A stretch of DNA of 64,000 nucleotides from Saposhnikovia divaricata (GCA_036435485.1 CM071595.1:5818001-5882000); one strand, 5' to 3'. Numbered from the stretch's first letter, positions 43,985 to 54,710 are shown. The notes: generated by a model not told the origin, from the letters alone. Numbers and translations: made by a program.

Positions 43985-45994
43985 AATATCCCCACACTTA
44001 GCACTTTGCGCGTCCTCGTGCAAACTAAAATAAAATCTATACTAACTACTAGTACCACTTCCGTAGGTGATCACGGTTGCATTTGGCATATGCAACAAGC
44101 CCTTTAAACCCCTAGGTAGCCCTAGCGGACGAGGAAGGTCTCGTGAGGGTTTATAGTGAATATACCCACAAAATTCATCTAACTCATGCAAAAGATCACA
44201 CATCAACACAACATCACACACACCCGTCCTCTCATGCCACTTCCGCTAAAGAATCAAAATGAAAATGCAATGCCTTGGTGTATAGAGTGTAAGTATCCAC
44301 ATAGTCTACTCAAAGAAGATGCATAAGATCATAGAAATTCATGTCAAATGTAAGAATAGGTTGGTAAACATGCTAAACACACAAGAGCACATCCTTGAGA
44401 CAAAATCTGGGATCTCCTATGCCAAAAGCAAAAACTCACCGTTCACTCACAAAAATATTCACTCAAAACAAAGGGTAAGTGTTTCACTCAACTCCAACAA
44501 TATCATAAACATGCTTCGTCCTTGATATCAATCTAACTCTTAACACAACATACATCATTGATGACAATCAAAAGGTCTTTTATAAGGTTGTAATGGGGCT
44601 AGGGACAAGGTATGTCAAGAAAGCCAAAGAAGGTTAAGTCAAAAGCTAGTACCCGACAATGAAATTCAAACAATCTCCCAAACTTATTAAAACCAAAAAA
44701 ATACTTCCCCACACTTGAACTTTTATCATAGTCTAATAAAAACCTTGTCCAGTCGAATCTAAGTAGGATCACAAAGGATAAGTATGCTCTCGAATTTATT
44801 TTTTTCTGTTTTTTTTCTCTTTTTACTTCGTTTTTGTTTTTTTTTTTCTTTTTTTTTTCTAGAGAGCTAAAGAATAACAAGAAGAACAAGGATCCAAAAG
44901 ATATGGTTTCAAATTTCGACTAACAAGCTATGAACCAAACCCCAAATATTCCCCCAAAATTATGATCATATATTAACCCCCCTTTTATACACACCTTATC
45001 ACTCCCTTACGAACAATACTAGCCTTTGACAATTGGGTTCAAAATTAATGTAAGGCCAATAGAATAAAAAGGATAATGGCAAGTAATGTGGTGTGTCACC
45101 GAAAGAATAAGATTAAGCTCAAAGGGTTAACTAATGGATCATGTATAAATGGTTTGGAAATATGGGAAATATGAGGTTATACCTAATTGCCTTTATCATA
45201 TTATCATCAATTAATGTCATGCATCTCAAGAAAGACTTCAAGCAAGTGCTAGCAATGTAAACGACAAGTGGACACTCAAGCAAACGAATAGTCATGCAAA
45301 AGATATGCATATAGGCTCAAAACTCACTTGGTGTGACAAAAACATAATCAATCCCAAAGTAGTCTCTCTAACGCATCTACTTGTATTCAAAGCATATTGA
45401 CCAAATTACCTTGCATATATTCATGTCATTCTAATCATTTAGCACATTCAATAAGTCTACTAGTTTCTACTTGCTAGTGTAAGTGTGTGCACAAGAACAT
45501 CACATATCACTTCTCAAACAAAAGCATCCATAAACACAAGATTTCTAACAGCATGCATGGGTGCATTTACGCAAGTAATCTTCACATGGCTAGAATTATT
45601 TTTGGTATTTTTCAATTTTTTTTTAATTATTATATTTTTTTAATTATACTACTAATACTATGATACTACAAAGAACACATCCCCACACTTAAATGTGGCA
45701 ATGTCCTCAATGACACAATACTAAGTATTTTAACTAATTAAAAGAAGGAAAGAAATACTCCCCTATGCCTTAGCATGACGTGTCTGGCCGGAAAAGAATT
45801 GCTAAAATCTGTCATAATAGTATCAACCTGCAAAAATTCTTTATGTTCCTGAAAACACCTCACACCAAATTCATCAAAGTACCTTGTAGGAGTAAACAAA
45901 TAAAAATAAAAATATCTAAGCTAAAAAAAAACTCATGGGTTGCCTCCCAAGAAGCGCATTTGTTTAACGTCGTTAGCCCGACGCCTATTGACAA
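43985..45994. other. Non-coding interior of the nested element
   Basis: AT-rich with long poly-A/T stretches (44800-44870, 45605-45640). The minus-strand phrase GAAGCGC...TTGGGAGGCAACCCATGAG region near 45930-45965 is a motif commonly seen after gag/pol in Athila-type elements. No pol domain was found. Confidence 0.65.
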
Positions 45995-47236
45995 TTATCC
46001 TGGCAAAAAAGCATATAAATGTACATATCTCCTAATTTGAATTAATCTAATGATGTGAGCACCAATTAGATAACCAAGAAGATACATAAATTGGCATGTG
46101 AGACTCATGTGATGCTCACGAAATTTCGGGATGTGAAAAAAAATAGCAAAATCCGCATCAAAACATTTATGACTACTTTTCACAAATCCATCCCAAATTG
46201 GGTCTACAACAGGCATATACACATTCTCAATCTTAGCATTATTCAAGTCAAGTGTATCCAAATTCGGTTCTATCTCGTCTACCACAATGGGAATCACAAT
46301 ATCCTTATTCAAATTTAAATCTTCCACAACCATACTATCACCCTCGTCAAATAGCATGCAAATAGAGTCATCTAAGATATCAACATCATTATTATCAAAA
46401 GAGTTTTCACACGAGTTAATTTCTTGAGAAGCGTATTGGTCAATAAGAGTAAGACTATCAAAATAACCATCTTCATCATCAAAATCATCAAAAATTAGCT
46501 TACTGTTACTAACCTCGTTTTGCGAATCTTTGAACTCCGTACCACTCCACAAAGTTGCATCATCAAATTGACTCATTGGTATTTCCTCCGTTTGAGAGCG
46601 CCTCTCAACGAATTCAGTTACCTCTTGAGCTAGTTGAGCAATTGAGTTTTCAATCAACTTACCTTGAACTTTCAACTCATTAAGACTTGTCTCAACCTCT
46701 TCATTCTTGTTCAGCTGTGCAACAACAACTCCTTCCAACAGACTTTCCAAGTTGGATTTTTGTGGTGGCTGAAAGTAGTTGATTTGAGGTGGTTGAGCTT
46801 GGCATGGACTAACTTGCATCTCTTCAAACTGAGCATTAAACTGTTGACGTTGAGCATCACAAGTGGCTAAAGACTCATTCATCTTGGCACATGGAGAGAA
46901 ATAAGTTTCCAAGGCAGTTTCCAAGCTAGATTTTTCTGGTTGAGCTGGATTGCTTTGGTAGGAAAAATCAGAATAATTTTCCAAACTAGAAGTGTATGTT
47001 TCGGAATAAGGATTGTATTGTGGTGGCTGGTCAGAGTTGTAATGGGCATTGTAATGAAAATTATTATCCCAATATTGTGCTTGGCTTGGGTAATAAGGGG
47101 TATTATATTGGCAAAAATTTTGAGTGTGTCCCTGTATACCGCAAACATCACAAGTAGCAACCAAATAAGAATTTCTTGACTCAATTTCATCGATCTTTTG
47201 AGAAAATGCCCGCATAGTCTCAATCAATGCCTCCAT
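45995..47236 (-). CDS. gag-like protein of the nested element (413 aa)
   Basis: ATG at 47236. An N-terminal helix-rich stretch (METMRAFSQKIDEIE-like) leads to a CCHC zinc knuckle CDVCGIQGHTQNFC at about residues 29-42. A Tyr/Asn/Gln/Pro-rich segment (PQYNPYSETYTSSLENYSDF) and an acidic Asp/Glu-rich C-terminal half follow. It resembles the region around and after the knuckle of Athila/Tat gag proteins; the Retrotrans_gag capsid domain is missing. The open frame in a recent-looking element suggests it may still be made. Confidence 0.7.
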   Translation of the reverse strand: MEALIETMRAFSQKIDEIESRNSYLVATCDVCGIQGHTQNFCQYNTPYYPSQAQYWDNNFHYNAHYNSDQPPQYNPYSETYTSSLENYSDFSYQSNPAQPEKSSLETALETYFSPCAKMNESLATCDAQRQQFNAQFEEMQVSPCQAQPPQINYFQPPQKSNLESLLEGVVVAQLNKNEEVETSLNELKVQGKLIENSIAQLAQEVTEFVERRSQTEEIPMSQFDDATLWSGTEFKDSQNEVSNSKLIFDDFDDEDGYFDSLTLIDQYASQEINSCENSFDNNDVDILDDSICMLFDEGDSMVVEDLNLNKDIVIPIVVDEIEPNLDTLDLNNAKIENVYMPVVDPIWDGFVKSSHKCFDADFAIFFHIPKFREHHMSLTCQFMYLLGYLIGAHIIRLIQIRRYVHLYAFLPG

Positions 47237-49054
47237 GCTTTCTTCTTGCTCCTCTCTTCACTCGCGTGATTTCTTGTTGTAGGAACCTGAAAATCAACTA
47301 TACAAGAAACAAGAAAAACCACAAGCAAAGATCAAACAGAACAAGAATAATAGCCGAAGCAACACAACTAAACAACTTGGCCAAACTAACTCAAAAATTA
47401 ACTAATCTAACACTGCTTTGTCCCCGGCAGCGGCGCCAAAAATTTGACAAGGCTGTCGCGTGCCTATCAAATAATAATTTCTAACCAATCCTTCTAACTA
47501 TGTAGTAGGGTAAGTCAGAGTCGATCCCACAGAGACAAACGTGTCAATCACCAGTTGTTCTCGATTCAATTCAGCCAAGCAAGTAACACAATAAAATATC
47601 AAAGATTATTAAACTAATTTTATACTAATGCAATTAATCAATTAACTAAAACATCCAGAATTAAGTATCCCCACTAGCATGAATTAATGCAATCGTGAAT
47701 TCCCTCCCCAATCAATCGTATAATACTCAACAGGAAAGGTGCGCCCTATAAATTACCAATAACCTCTCTCGAGTATTAATGGCTTCTCTAAAATACAATC
47801 AAGCCTATTCTCATGGTATCATGCAATTTAGAGACATTAATCACAACACCCTAACTTCCTAACAATCCGTTCTACCTATTCTCATGGAGAAGTTCATGTC
47901 CTCATTGGATAAATCACAACCATCTAAATCCAACTCTCGTTGATAAATAGATAATGGTTCAAACAATAAACATAATCACGTCTGATTTGTAATTGCTAAT
48001 TAAAACAACTCAATAAGCAAGAGTAATTAAACAATCAAATTGGGGGAATTGGGAAAATCACACATCAATCATAACTAAGGTTCTACTTAACCCCAGATTA
48101 ATTATCTACTCACTCATAATTAAACTAATAAAACAAGAGATATAATATGAACACATAATCTTATAAAGAATAGAGAAAAACCTTCAATCTCCAAAGAAAA
48201 GTGAAAAGCTATCTCCAATCTCTCTACACTAGAATATACAAGTTATGTACAATAATTTTTTCGATCCCTAAAATAATACCCTAGATGAGTTTTTATAGTG
48301 TTACAAGTCTAAGTACTTGCCTTAATTAAAAAGGCCCAACAGGAAATAATAGGAATTACATTACAAGTAGGAAAAGGGATAAAATATTTGGATTATGAGA
48401 TGACAACTTTTCAAGCTTGAATAGAAGTAAGAATTGCAAGTTTCCACGCTTAACACAGCCCTCTAGAATGTTCCTAGCGCCCCTAGTGTTTCCATGTTGA
48501 TTAGGATTGGAATTATGGAAGTTTCCCACTTCAAATCAAATTTCTAGAAGCTGCTGTATTTTCTGGCCTGTTTCTGGGCTGATCCCTTTGGAATACTGAT
48601 ATTGGACCACTTCTGAATTGTAGGTAATTCTGTTGTCTTCGCGTGGGCTGTAAGATCGCCCAATTCTGATGTCTAGAACTCAAGTTATGACCCAAACAAT
48701 TTCTGGAACAATTCTGAAATTTCTGGCCGCGACCGGGCGCTGCTGCGCCGGTTTGCTACTGTTCACACGCGCTGTTGCGCCTTCTGGAGCGCTGTTGCGC
48801 CTCGTGCAATCTGTCCAACACTTCTTTTGCATACAAAATCCTTAGAAACGATCCAAAATCCCACAATTCCTCTTGCAACTTCATAAAATCATTCCTTCGA
48901 GTTAAAAATACAATAAAATCATTGAATAACGCTCGATTTATATCAACTCGACAATTGCTTATTCCCTGCAACAAACTCATAAAAAACTCATTAAATCCAC
49001 ACGATTATTCGCAAAAGCACGGTAAATGTGGGAACAAAATCCTATAAAGTATAT

Positions 49055-49094
49055 GTGAAGATCCTTAAATCGATTGATAAAATCAGTCATGTAA
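49055..49094 (-). pseudogene. Remnant of the 5' leader/gag start of the copia element
   Basis: Only about 40 bp separate the truncated nested LTR from the copia PBS. On the minus strand they read ATG then TDFINRFKDLH, possibly the original gag start. About a kilobase of gag expected between here and the zinc knuckle at 42.2 kb is absent, together with the last 18 bp of the nested LTR: one deletion removed both. Confidence 0.65.
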
Positions 49095-49554
49095 GCTCTG
49101 ATACCATAATAGATTTGTAAATGAAGAACTGTATGTATAGATGTAAGTATAAGCACTAGAGAAATATGAATGAACAGCAGTGTTTGTTATACATTGTTGA
49201 ATCAAAAGTTACAGAAATGAAAATACACAACTGGTATTTATAGGACTGAGTCTAACAGAATTACAACAGAAAATACAACTGGCAATATTACTAATACCAA
49301 ATATAACCCTGTAGCTTGCTATTTATTTGTCCAGCTAATGCACTTAGTATAGATGTTTTATACTGAGATTTGATCTGCACCAAGGCTGCCACTGCTGCTC
49401 CACTTGTACTCGTATTAGTATGACTTGATATTATCGAAAACCATGACTTGCAGACGGATTTGAAGCGGAGTAGAGATAGTACAGGCAACCAGGAAAGTAT
49501 TTGGAATATAAGTTCTTCAGCTAAATATAAATCGCTAGAGCTTGTTGTTGCCAT

Positions 49555-50154
49555 TCTCTAAACCTATATATGTTGTAAACTATTTCTGCCTTTCCAAATG
49601 ATTTATACGTGGGTTATTAACAAACTTATAAATAGGACCGTTCAGAGGGTTAGGGCACCGTCGTCCTGGCCTCCTATACATTTTCATTTCGAGTAAAAGA
49701 AAAAGTGCCAGAGAATCCAGAAATTATCTAATGCTTGGCAGATTTTATTTTATGAGCGCATATATATACAAGCGAGGTTCCACATTTTTATCAGAAAAGT
49801 TATCAATTAAACAGTAACACGTAAATATTATGGACAATTTTCGGAACAATTTTTTAGGATATTTCCAGCATTAATCTAAGTGTACTGTTCCTATATCTTC
49901 TATTTTGATTTTACAAATTTGGGCCCTTTTTCGTATTCACATAATTCACCTCAAATTAGAATTAAGATTTTTAAACATAAATTTGTTTTAGATTAACAAT
50001 GTATGTTAATTATATAGAACCAAAAACACACACACAAGATATTTCTACGTAGGAGTCTTGTCTTTTGACATGTTTGTCTCTGTGAGATTTTAATCTCTTC
50101 GTCGTCTTTTTTTTTTCTTGTTCAGTGATCGTTTTTCTTTGTTTTTCTAGGATA
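49555..50154. other. F-box upstream region and LINE 5' leader
   Basis: AT-rich, no gene. The start of the LINE is not marked by a recognisable target duplication; a pyrimidine-rich tract (TTTTTTTTTTCTTGTTC) precedes ORF1. Confidence 0.5.
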
Positions 50155-51375
50155 ATGGATAAACATCAATCGCATATACGGGAGATGGAGGAGGCGTTTG
50201 CAAACATTCAAATAGAGGAAGAAGAACAAGGTGGGCTTTGCTATGAGAACACACCAGATGAGTTAAGTGAAATTGATACAAGGTGGTGCCTGGTTGGACG
50301 TTTCCTTACGAATTCTCATATAGATTTCCAGGCCATGCAACATAAGATGGCATCCTTATGGAGACCCGGAAGAGGTTTGTATGTTAAGCAGTTGGATAAT
50401 AATAGATTTCTCTTTCAATTCTATCATGAAATGGATATCAGGAGAGTCATAGAAGGTAGTCCTTGGACCTTCGGGCGTTTTCATCTGGTTATGGAGCGTC
50501 TTAAAGCTGGAGACAATCCTAGAACAATGGAGATCGACAAAATTGATTTATGGGTTCAGCTGCATGGCATGTCTTCAGGTTTCATGTCCCAACGTGTGGC
50601 TACAGATATTGGTAATTATATTGGTATGTATGTAGACGGAGATCCTAACAACTTGGTAGGAGTTTGGAGAGAGTACCTACGGATTAGAGTTTCTTTGTCC
50701 TTGAAAATTCCTGTCAAACGGAGGATGAAGTTAAAGAAATCTGAGAAGGAGTGGTGCTGGGTTAACTTCCAGTATGAATCAATCCCTACGTTCTGTTTCA
50801 TATGTGGGATGATTGGTCATGGGGAAAAGTTTTGTGATAGAGTTTTTGATACTCCTATAGAGAATATCGAAAAACCTTACCCCTGGCTTCGTGCAGACTC
50901 AAGGAAAAAAACGCATACCATGGGTGCAAAATGGCTTCGAAGCGGAGGAAGTTCTCAGGCGATAAGTTCCGGTGAGAAGGATGGTGGAAATGCGGATAGA
51001 CATGATCCGGTGAAAAATGGCATTGTACAACAAACTAGCTCTAAATCAGGAAAGCAAGTTCTAACTGATGTGATAATGCAGCGAGTGAACGGAGGAACAG
51101 TTGGTGAAAATCCAAAGATATCAAGTCATAATATCTCAAATAAAATAAGCAATCAAAATTCAAGTTTGAGTTTGGAGGGAAATACTATTGGGCCGGATAC
51201 AGCTGAAATAAGTATAGTGAACCCTAAACGTCGTAGAGTGGACCTATATCAGGACTCTGTTGTTTCTCCAACTCAGGGCCAGGATACAAATATGGAGATA
51301 CAGATGATTACATCAACAGATCCAAAAAATGAATTATTGGCGGGTGCTTCTTTGCAGACCCGCCAATCATCATGA
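50155..51375 (+). CDS. LINE ORF1 (DUF4283 + CCHC nucleic-acid-binding protein)
   Basis: ATG at 50155 is chosen because the upstream in-frame codons have no ATG. A DUF4283-like region (WCLVGRFLTNSHIDFQAMQ, VIEGSPWTFGRFHLVMERL, DLWVQLHGMSSGFMSQ) leads to a zinc knuckle CFICGMIGHGEKFC at about residues 220-233 and a basic, Ser-rich tail. The frame is open for 406 codons. The stop TGA overlaps the ORF2 start as ATGA (51372-51375), suggesting coupled reinitiation. It binds LINE RNA in active elements. Confidence 0.85.
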   Translation: MDKHQSHIREMEEAFANIQIEEEEQGGLCYENTPDELSEIDTRWCLVGRFLTNSHIDFQAMQHKMASLWRPGRGLYVKQLDNNRFLFQFYHEMDIRRVIEGSPWTFGRFHLVMERLKAGDNPRTMEIDKIDLWVQLHGMSSGFMSQRVATDIGNYIGMYVDGDPNNLVGVWREYLRIRVSLSLKIPVKRRMKLKKSEKEWCWVNFQYESIPTFCFICGMIGHGEKFCDRVFDTPIENIEKPYPWLRADSRKKTHTMGAKWLRSGGSSQAISSGEKDGGNADRHDPVKNGIVQQTSSKSGKQVLTDVIMQRVNGGTVGENPKISSHNISNKISNQNSSLSLEGNTIGPDTAEISIVNPKRRRVDLYQDSVVSPTQGQDTNMEIQMITSTDPKNELLAGASLQTRQSS

Positions 51376-52892
51376 ATGCTTTAGCTGGTCTGGGTTCACT
51401 TGGAAAAATTCAGTTCCTTCAAGTAGTAACCCGTAGCGAGAAGCCGTCATTTGTTTTTCTTAGTGAAACTATAAGTAGCTATAGGAAGATGGAGATTTTG
51501 TGTAATAAGTTGGGTTTTGAGAACTTTATTGCTGTGGAGCCTCAAGGTAAAAGTGGAGGCATTGCTTTGTTCTGGAAAAATGCAGATGAAGTTAACTTGT
51601 TGAGTTACTCTCGGTCTCGCATTGATCTTTCTTTAAGCATGTCTGATTCTACCATATGGAGGTTGACAGGTATCTATGGAGAGCCATCGAGGTCTCAGAG
51701 ATACAAAACGTGGGATCTTTTAAAGAATCTAGCTAGAGACGCAAACCTACCATGGTGCTTAGTTGGAGATTTTAACAATGTTACATCTCAAGCAGATAAG
51801 AGGGGGGGACCTCCATATCCTAATTACCTTATTGATGGTTTTAATGTGTGCCTTCAAGAAGCTGAGCTACATGATCTTGAGTTGACAGGTCACCAGTTCA
51901 CATGGGAGAAAGGAAGAAACACCTCGCAATGGACGGAAATCAGATTGGATAGGGTGCTGGAAAACTCACATTGGTTAAGATTGTTTGACTTGGCTAAAGT
52001 ATATAATTTAGAGGGATCACCATCTGATTATAGTCCTTTGCTTCTCTATCCAGAAAGGCATATCAGAGGTAATAAAAAACGCTTTTTCCGTTTTGAGAAT
52101 GCTTGGCTTACTGAATCTATGTGCTTCCAAATTATAAAAGATTGATGGGAAGATGTGAATAGTAGTAATATTATTCAGAAAATTGGTAGGTGTGCAGAAA
52201 GTTTAGACGTATGGGGGAAAGAAATCATAGGATGCTTTAGTAGACGTATAAAGGAATGTAAAACAAAACTAAAGCTATTGAGAAGTAAAAGAGATGCCCA
52301 ATCGGTAACTGAGTATGAGAACACAAGGAAACAGCTTTTTCTAGTGTTGGATCAAAAAGAAATCTTCTGGCACCAAAGGTCCAAGCAACTCTGGTTACAA
52401 GATGGAGAGAAGAATACCAAGTTCTTTCATGCATCATGTAATAAGAGAAGAAGGAACAATTATATTCAGAAGTTGAGAAATGATGATGGTGAATGGTTTA
52501 ACTGGCAAAGTGGTCTGCAGAATTTAATAAAGGAGTACTTCCAGCGTTTGTTCACTGGAGAACAGACTCAAGGTGATGTGGTGTTAAGTTGTATCACACA
52601 AACAATGTCAAAGCAACAGAATAGATGCTTACTAGAAGCTGTGTCTGATGAGGAAGTGAAAGAAGCTGTTTTTCATATGCATCCTGACAAAGCACCGGGG
52701 CCAAATGGCATGACCCCGGCTTTCTTTCAGAAAAATTAGAATGTAGTAGGGGAGGAGGTGATAATGATGGTTAGGGATTTTTTTGTGACAGCGGTTCTAA
52801 TGGGAAACATCAATGCTACCAACATTGTTCTCATTCCTAAAAAGAAAAATCCATCGAGGTTGACGGAGCTGAGACCTATAGCGTTATGTGAT
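51372..52892 (+). pseudogene. LINE ORF2: endonuclease and truncated reverse transcriptase
   Basis: Starts at the ATGA overlap. Endonuclease motifs: PSFVFLSETISS, GKSGGIALFWK, IYGEPSRSQRYKTWDLL, WCLVGDFNNV, IRLDRVLENSHW, PSDYSPLLL. Stops at 52143-52145 (TGA) and 52737-52739 (TAG). The RT N-terminus is visible (QLWLQDGEKNTKFFH, HPDKAPGPNGMTPAFFQ, VLIPKKKNPSRLTELRPI). The catalytic FADD block is not reached. Confidence 0.87.
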
Positions 52893-53839
52893 ACTCCTTA
52901 AGTTTTGATGATCACAAACAGTAAGCCATTTGGCTTATTAATAGATATAAAATAGCATGCTAGTTGTATATGTACTAACTTGGATTTGCAGGATACTCTA
53001 GCTTACTGATTGTATAATCAGTCTATCTAACAGCAAGTCAAAGTTAAGATACAATGACAGTTTGGCAAGCCATTTACACACAGTCAGTACGCAAACAACA
53101 AGCCATTTTCAACTGTTGTATATGTATTAACTTGGTTTTGCAGGATACTCTAGCTTACTGATTGTATAATCAGTCTATCTAACAGCAAGCCAAAGTTAAG
53201 ATACAGTGACAGTTTGGCAAGCCATTTGCACACAGTCAGTACGCAAACAGCAAGTCATTTTCAACCGTTCAGAATTCCTATAGATAAAGATCAACGACAT
53301 ATCTATGCTCTCAGGAAACTTGGTTGGTGATATGGAAATGCAAAGGTATAAATCCATCTATCTGTTCAGCTCACCAGAACCAAAACAGCAAGCTGATACG
53401 GACTTGGCAGAACAAAACAGCAAGCTGACATGAACTTGCTATGCTATATCTATATGTACTAATGTGGTTTTGCAAGTATTATAGCTTAATCAGATTGTCT
53501 CAAACAGTAAGCCAAATGCATGGACAAACAGCGTGCCAGTTTCACAAACAGCAAGCTGGTTGTGTCTGACAGAATTAAAAGTACAATTCGGAATTCAAAG
53601 AGCATTAAGTAGAAACATTGTTAGGAATATTTGTAAGGGACCTCTGAATTGTTTTATACATGCCAGCACTCAAATATAATGGGAGACAAACCAATACAAC
53701 CTTTACTTAAAATAAGGCCACTTTACCTTATTTTATTCACCACTCATTACACCCACCTAACCTTGTCTTCATGATAACAAATATTCTCTCCTCATATCTG
53801 ATATACTTTATTATACATGCTCCATCTTCTTAAATTTGG
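52893..53839. repeat. Repeat block with a 152-bp tandem duplication and AACAGCAAGC motifs
   Basis: Two adjacent 152-bp units (52964-53115, 53116-53268) beginning TTGTATATGTA and containing GGATACTCTAGCTTACTGAT. A third partial unit lies at about 53450-53580. The motif AACAGCAAGC and variants recurs about ten times. The start (AAGTTTTGATGATCACAAA) resembles LTR beginnings of some copia elements. Could be a solo-LTR fragment; no coding sequence. Confidence 0.65.
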
Positions 53840-54710
53840 TGATATAGCAGACTTGGAGGGGAGCTCTCAGGTGAACGTCCAATCTTCTGTTTTTAGGCCA
53901 TCCTGGGGCTTTAGGAAGCGGGACTCCGTTGTGGGCTCGACTAAGCACGCCATGGACTGGTCTCTTAACTCGATCACCCCTCCTGACTATAAAGACTTGG
54001 TTGTCAATGGAGGCATCGGGGAATCAGAGGCACTTGGTTCTCAAGCCTTAGCTGTGGTAAGACTCAAACCTCGCATTCTTTAGATTTCGTACTTATTTAC
54101 TTTATTCCAACATAATCATTGTTTTTGTGCACAGGCCAACGTTCACTTCCAGAGTTCTCTCTACCACGCCAAAGCTTGGAAGGAGAAGGCCAAGGGGTAT
54201 GAGTCTGAATCTCAAAAGAAAAGCCTCACTATTAACCATCTAGAGGAGAAGCTTAAGGATAAGGATGAGGAGCTAGCCAGTGCTCGGACAGAGTTGGTAG
54301 CTTTGAAAGATGACAGGGAGAAGATCATTGATGACTATCTAGATTCTGATGAGTACAAGTCCCTCATGGATCAGCATGATGAGCTGTTATTTCCTGGCCA
54401 GTTTTCTGAGGGTTGGAACAAGGCCATTGAGGCAGTTCTGAGGAGCCATCCTGGCTTATTTCAGCCTTCAGACTTCGTGAGCCCTCATCTTCCTACCCCA
54501 TTATTAGTTAACGAGCCTGGATCCAGCGAAGAGTTATTCGGGGAGGGTGATGCTTTGGTCAAAGAGCATGCTACCGCAGCCACTTCAGCCTTGGATCCTA
54601 AGCTTCCTCTAGTTCGGTATGGTGCTGCTAATTCTGCTGAGGATGGATCCACTACAGACACTAGCTCTGAGGATGATTCTCCTGCTAAGGAGGCCCCTAA
54701 GGCCCCTTAA
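53840..54710 (+). CDS. Spliced antisense ORF of the Tat element (coiled-coil, 5'-truncated)
   Basis: Exon 1 (to 54056) ends GSQALAV at a GTAAGA donor. The 78-nt intron (54057-54134) ends TTTTTGTGCACAG. Exon 2 (54135-54710) starts ANVHFQSSLYHAKAWKEKAK; both junctions are phase 0 and both exons are open. A strongly helical, charged coiled coil follows (KKSLTINHLEEKLKDKDEEL, ARTELVALKDDREKIIDDYL), then an acidic tail (AEDGSTTDTSSEDDSP). The N-terminal part is lost at the repeat junction near 53840. Resembles the gypsy-type putative transposase/coiled-coil proteins found in Tat elements; function unknown. Confidence 0.75.

Larger units (their letters stand above)
42337..49054 (-). mobile_element. 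Nested non-autonomous gypsy-like element (gag only)
   Basis: Direct LTRs 42337-43984 (1,648 bp) and 47445-49054 (1,610 bp). The PBS TGGCGCCGCTGCCGGGGA (47421-47438) is complementary to a tRNA-Asp 3' end. PPT-like GTGTGGGGATATT lies beside the left LTR. The interior of about 3.5 kb has one gag-like ORF and no pol. PBS, PPT and the GGCAACCCATGAG phrase near 45930 (minus strand) suggest the Athila/Tat side of Ty3/gypsy. The right LTR lacks its last 18 bp. It sits inside the copia gag region. Confidence 0.88.
38273..49417 (-). mobile_element. Ty1/copia element with nested gypsy-like insertion
   Basis: LTRs 38273-38583 and 49107-49417, 311 bp each with one mismatch noticed (CAGCTGG/CAACTGG). Target duplication GTATG at 38268-38272 and 49418-49422. 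PBS TGGTATCAGAGC at 49095-49106; PPT GTGGGGGGAG beside the left LTR. Both LTR ends are TA...TA (TAATA...TATTA), a non-canonical terminus class known mainly from copia elements. Pol is intact; most of gag was lost around the nested insertion. Confidence 0.92.
37312..49554 (-). pseudogene. F-box gene 5, split by an 11-kb retroelement nest
   Basis: N-terminus 49423-49554 (ATG at 49554): DLYLAEELIFQILSWLPV, SLLRFKSVCKSWFSIIS. Remainder 37312-38267: THLINSKKEQPSSLIWL, LCDVWIISNPLTKWWMELPA, YKILRVVYGYGIIEAELYS, VLDYEGSAAVVYGEVDG. The insertion lies at codon about 45, with a GTATG duplication on both sides. A 2-nt insertion near 38055 (after CNGLVYI) shifts the frame. A short duplication (AATCAGAATCTCTTGCAAC) occurs near 37420-37465. 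Confidence 0.85.
50155..52892 (+). mobile_element. L1-type LINE, 3'-truncated
   Basis: ORF1 and ORF2 are arranged as in plant L1 elements: DUF4283/zinc-knuckle ORF1, then apurinic endonuclease and the start of RT. Similarity ends at LTELRPIALCDT (52892), where unrelated repeat sequence starts. Most of RT, the RNase H/zinc region and the poly-A tail are missing. Confidence 0.88.

Noticed and set aside
45995..47236. Host gene encoding a zinc-knuckle protein
   Set aside because: It lies between two matching LTRs beside a tRNA-Asp-type PBS, in the expected gag position and orientation.
53840..54710. Host coiled-coil gene
   Set aside because: Position between Tat integrase and the expected 3' LTR, and resemblance to gypsy-type coiled-coil ORFs, make an element-borne antisense ORF more likely.
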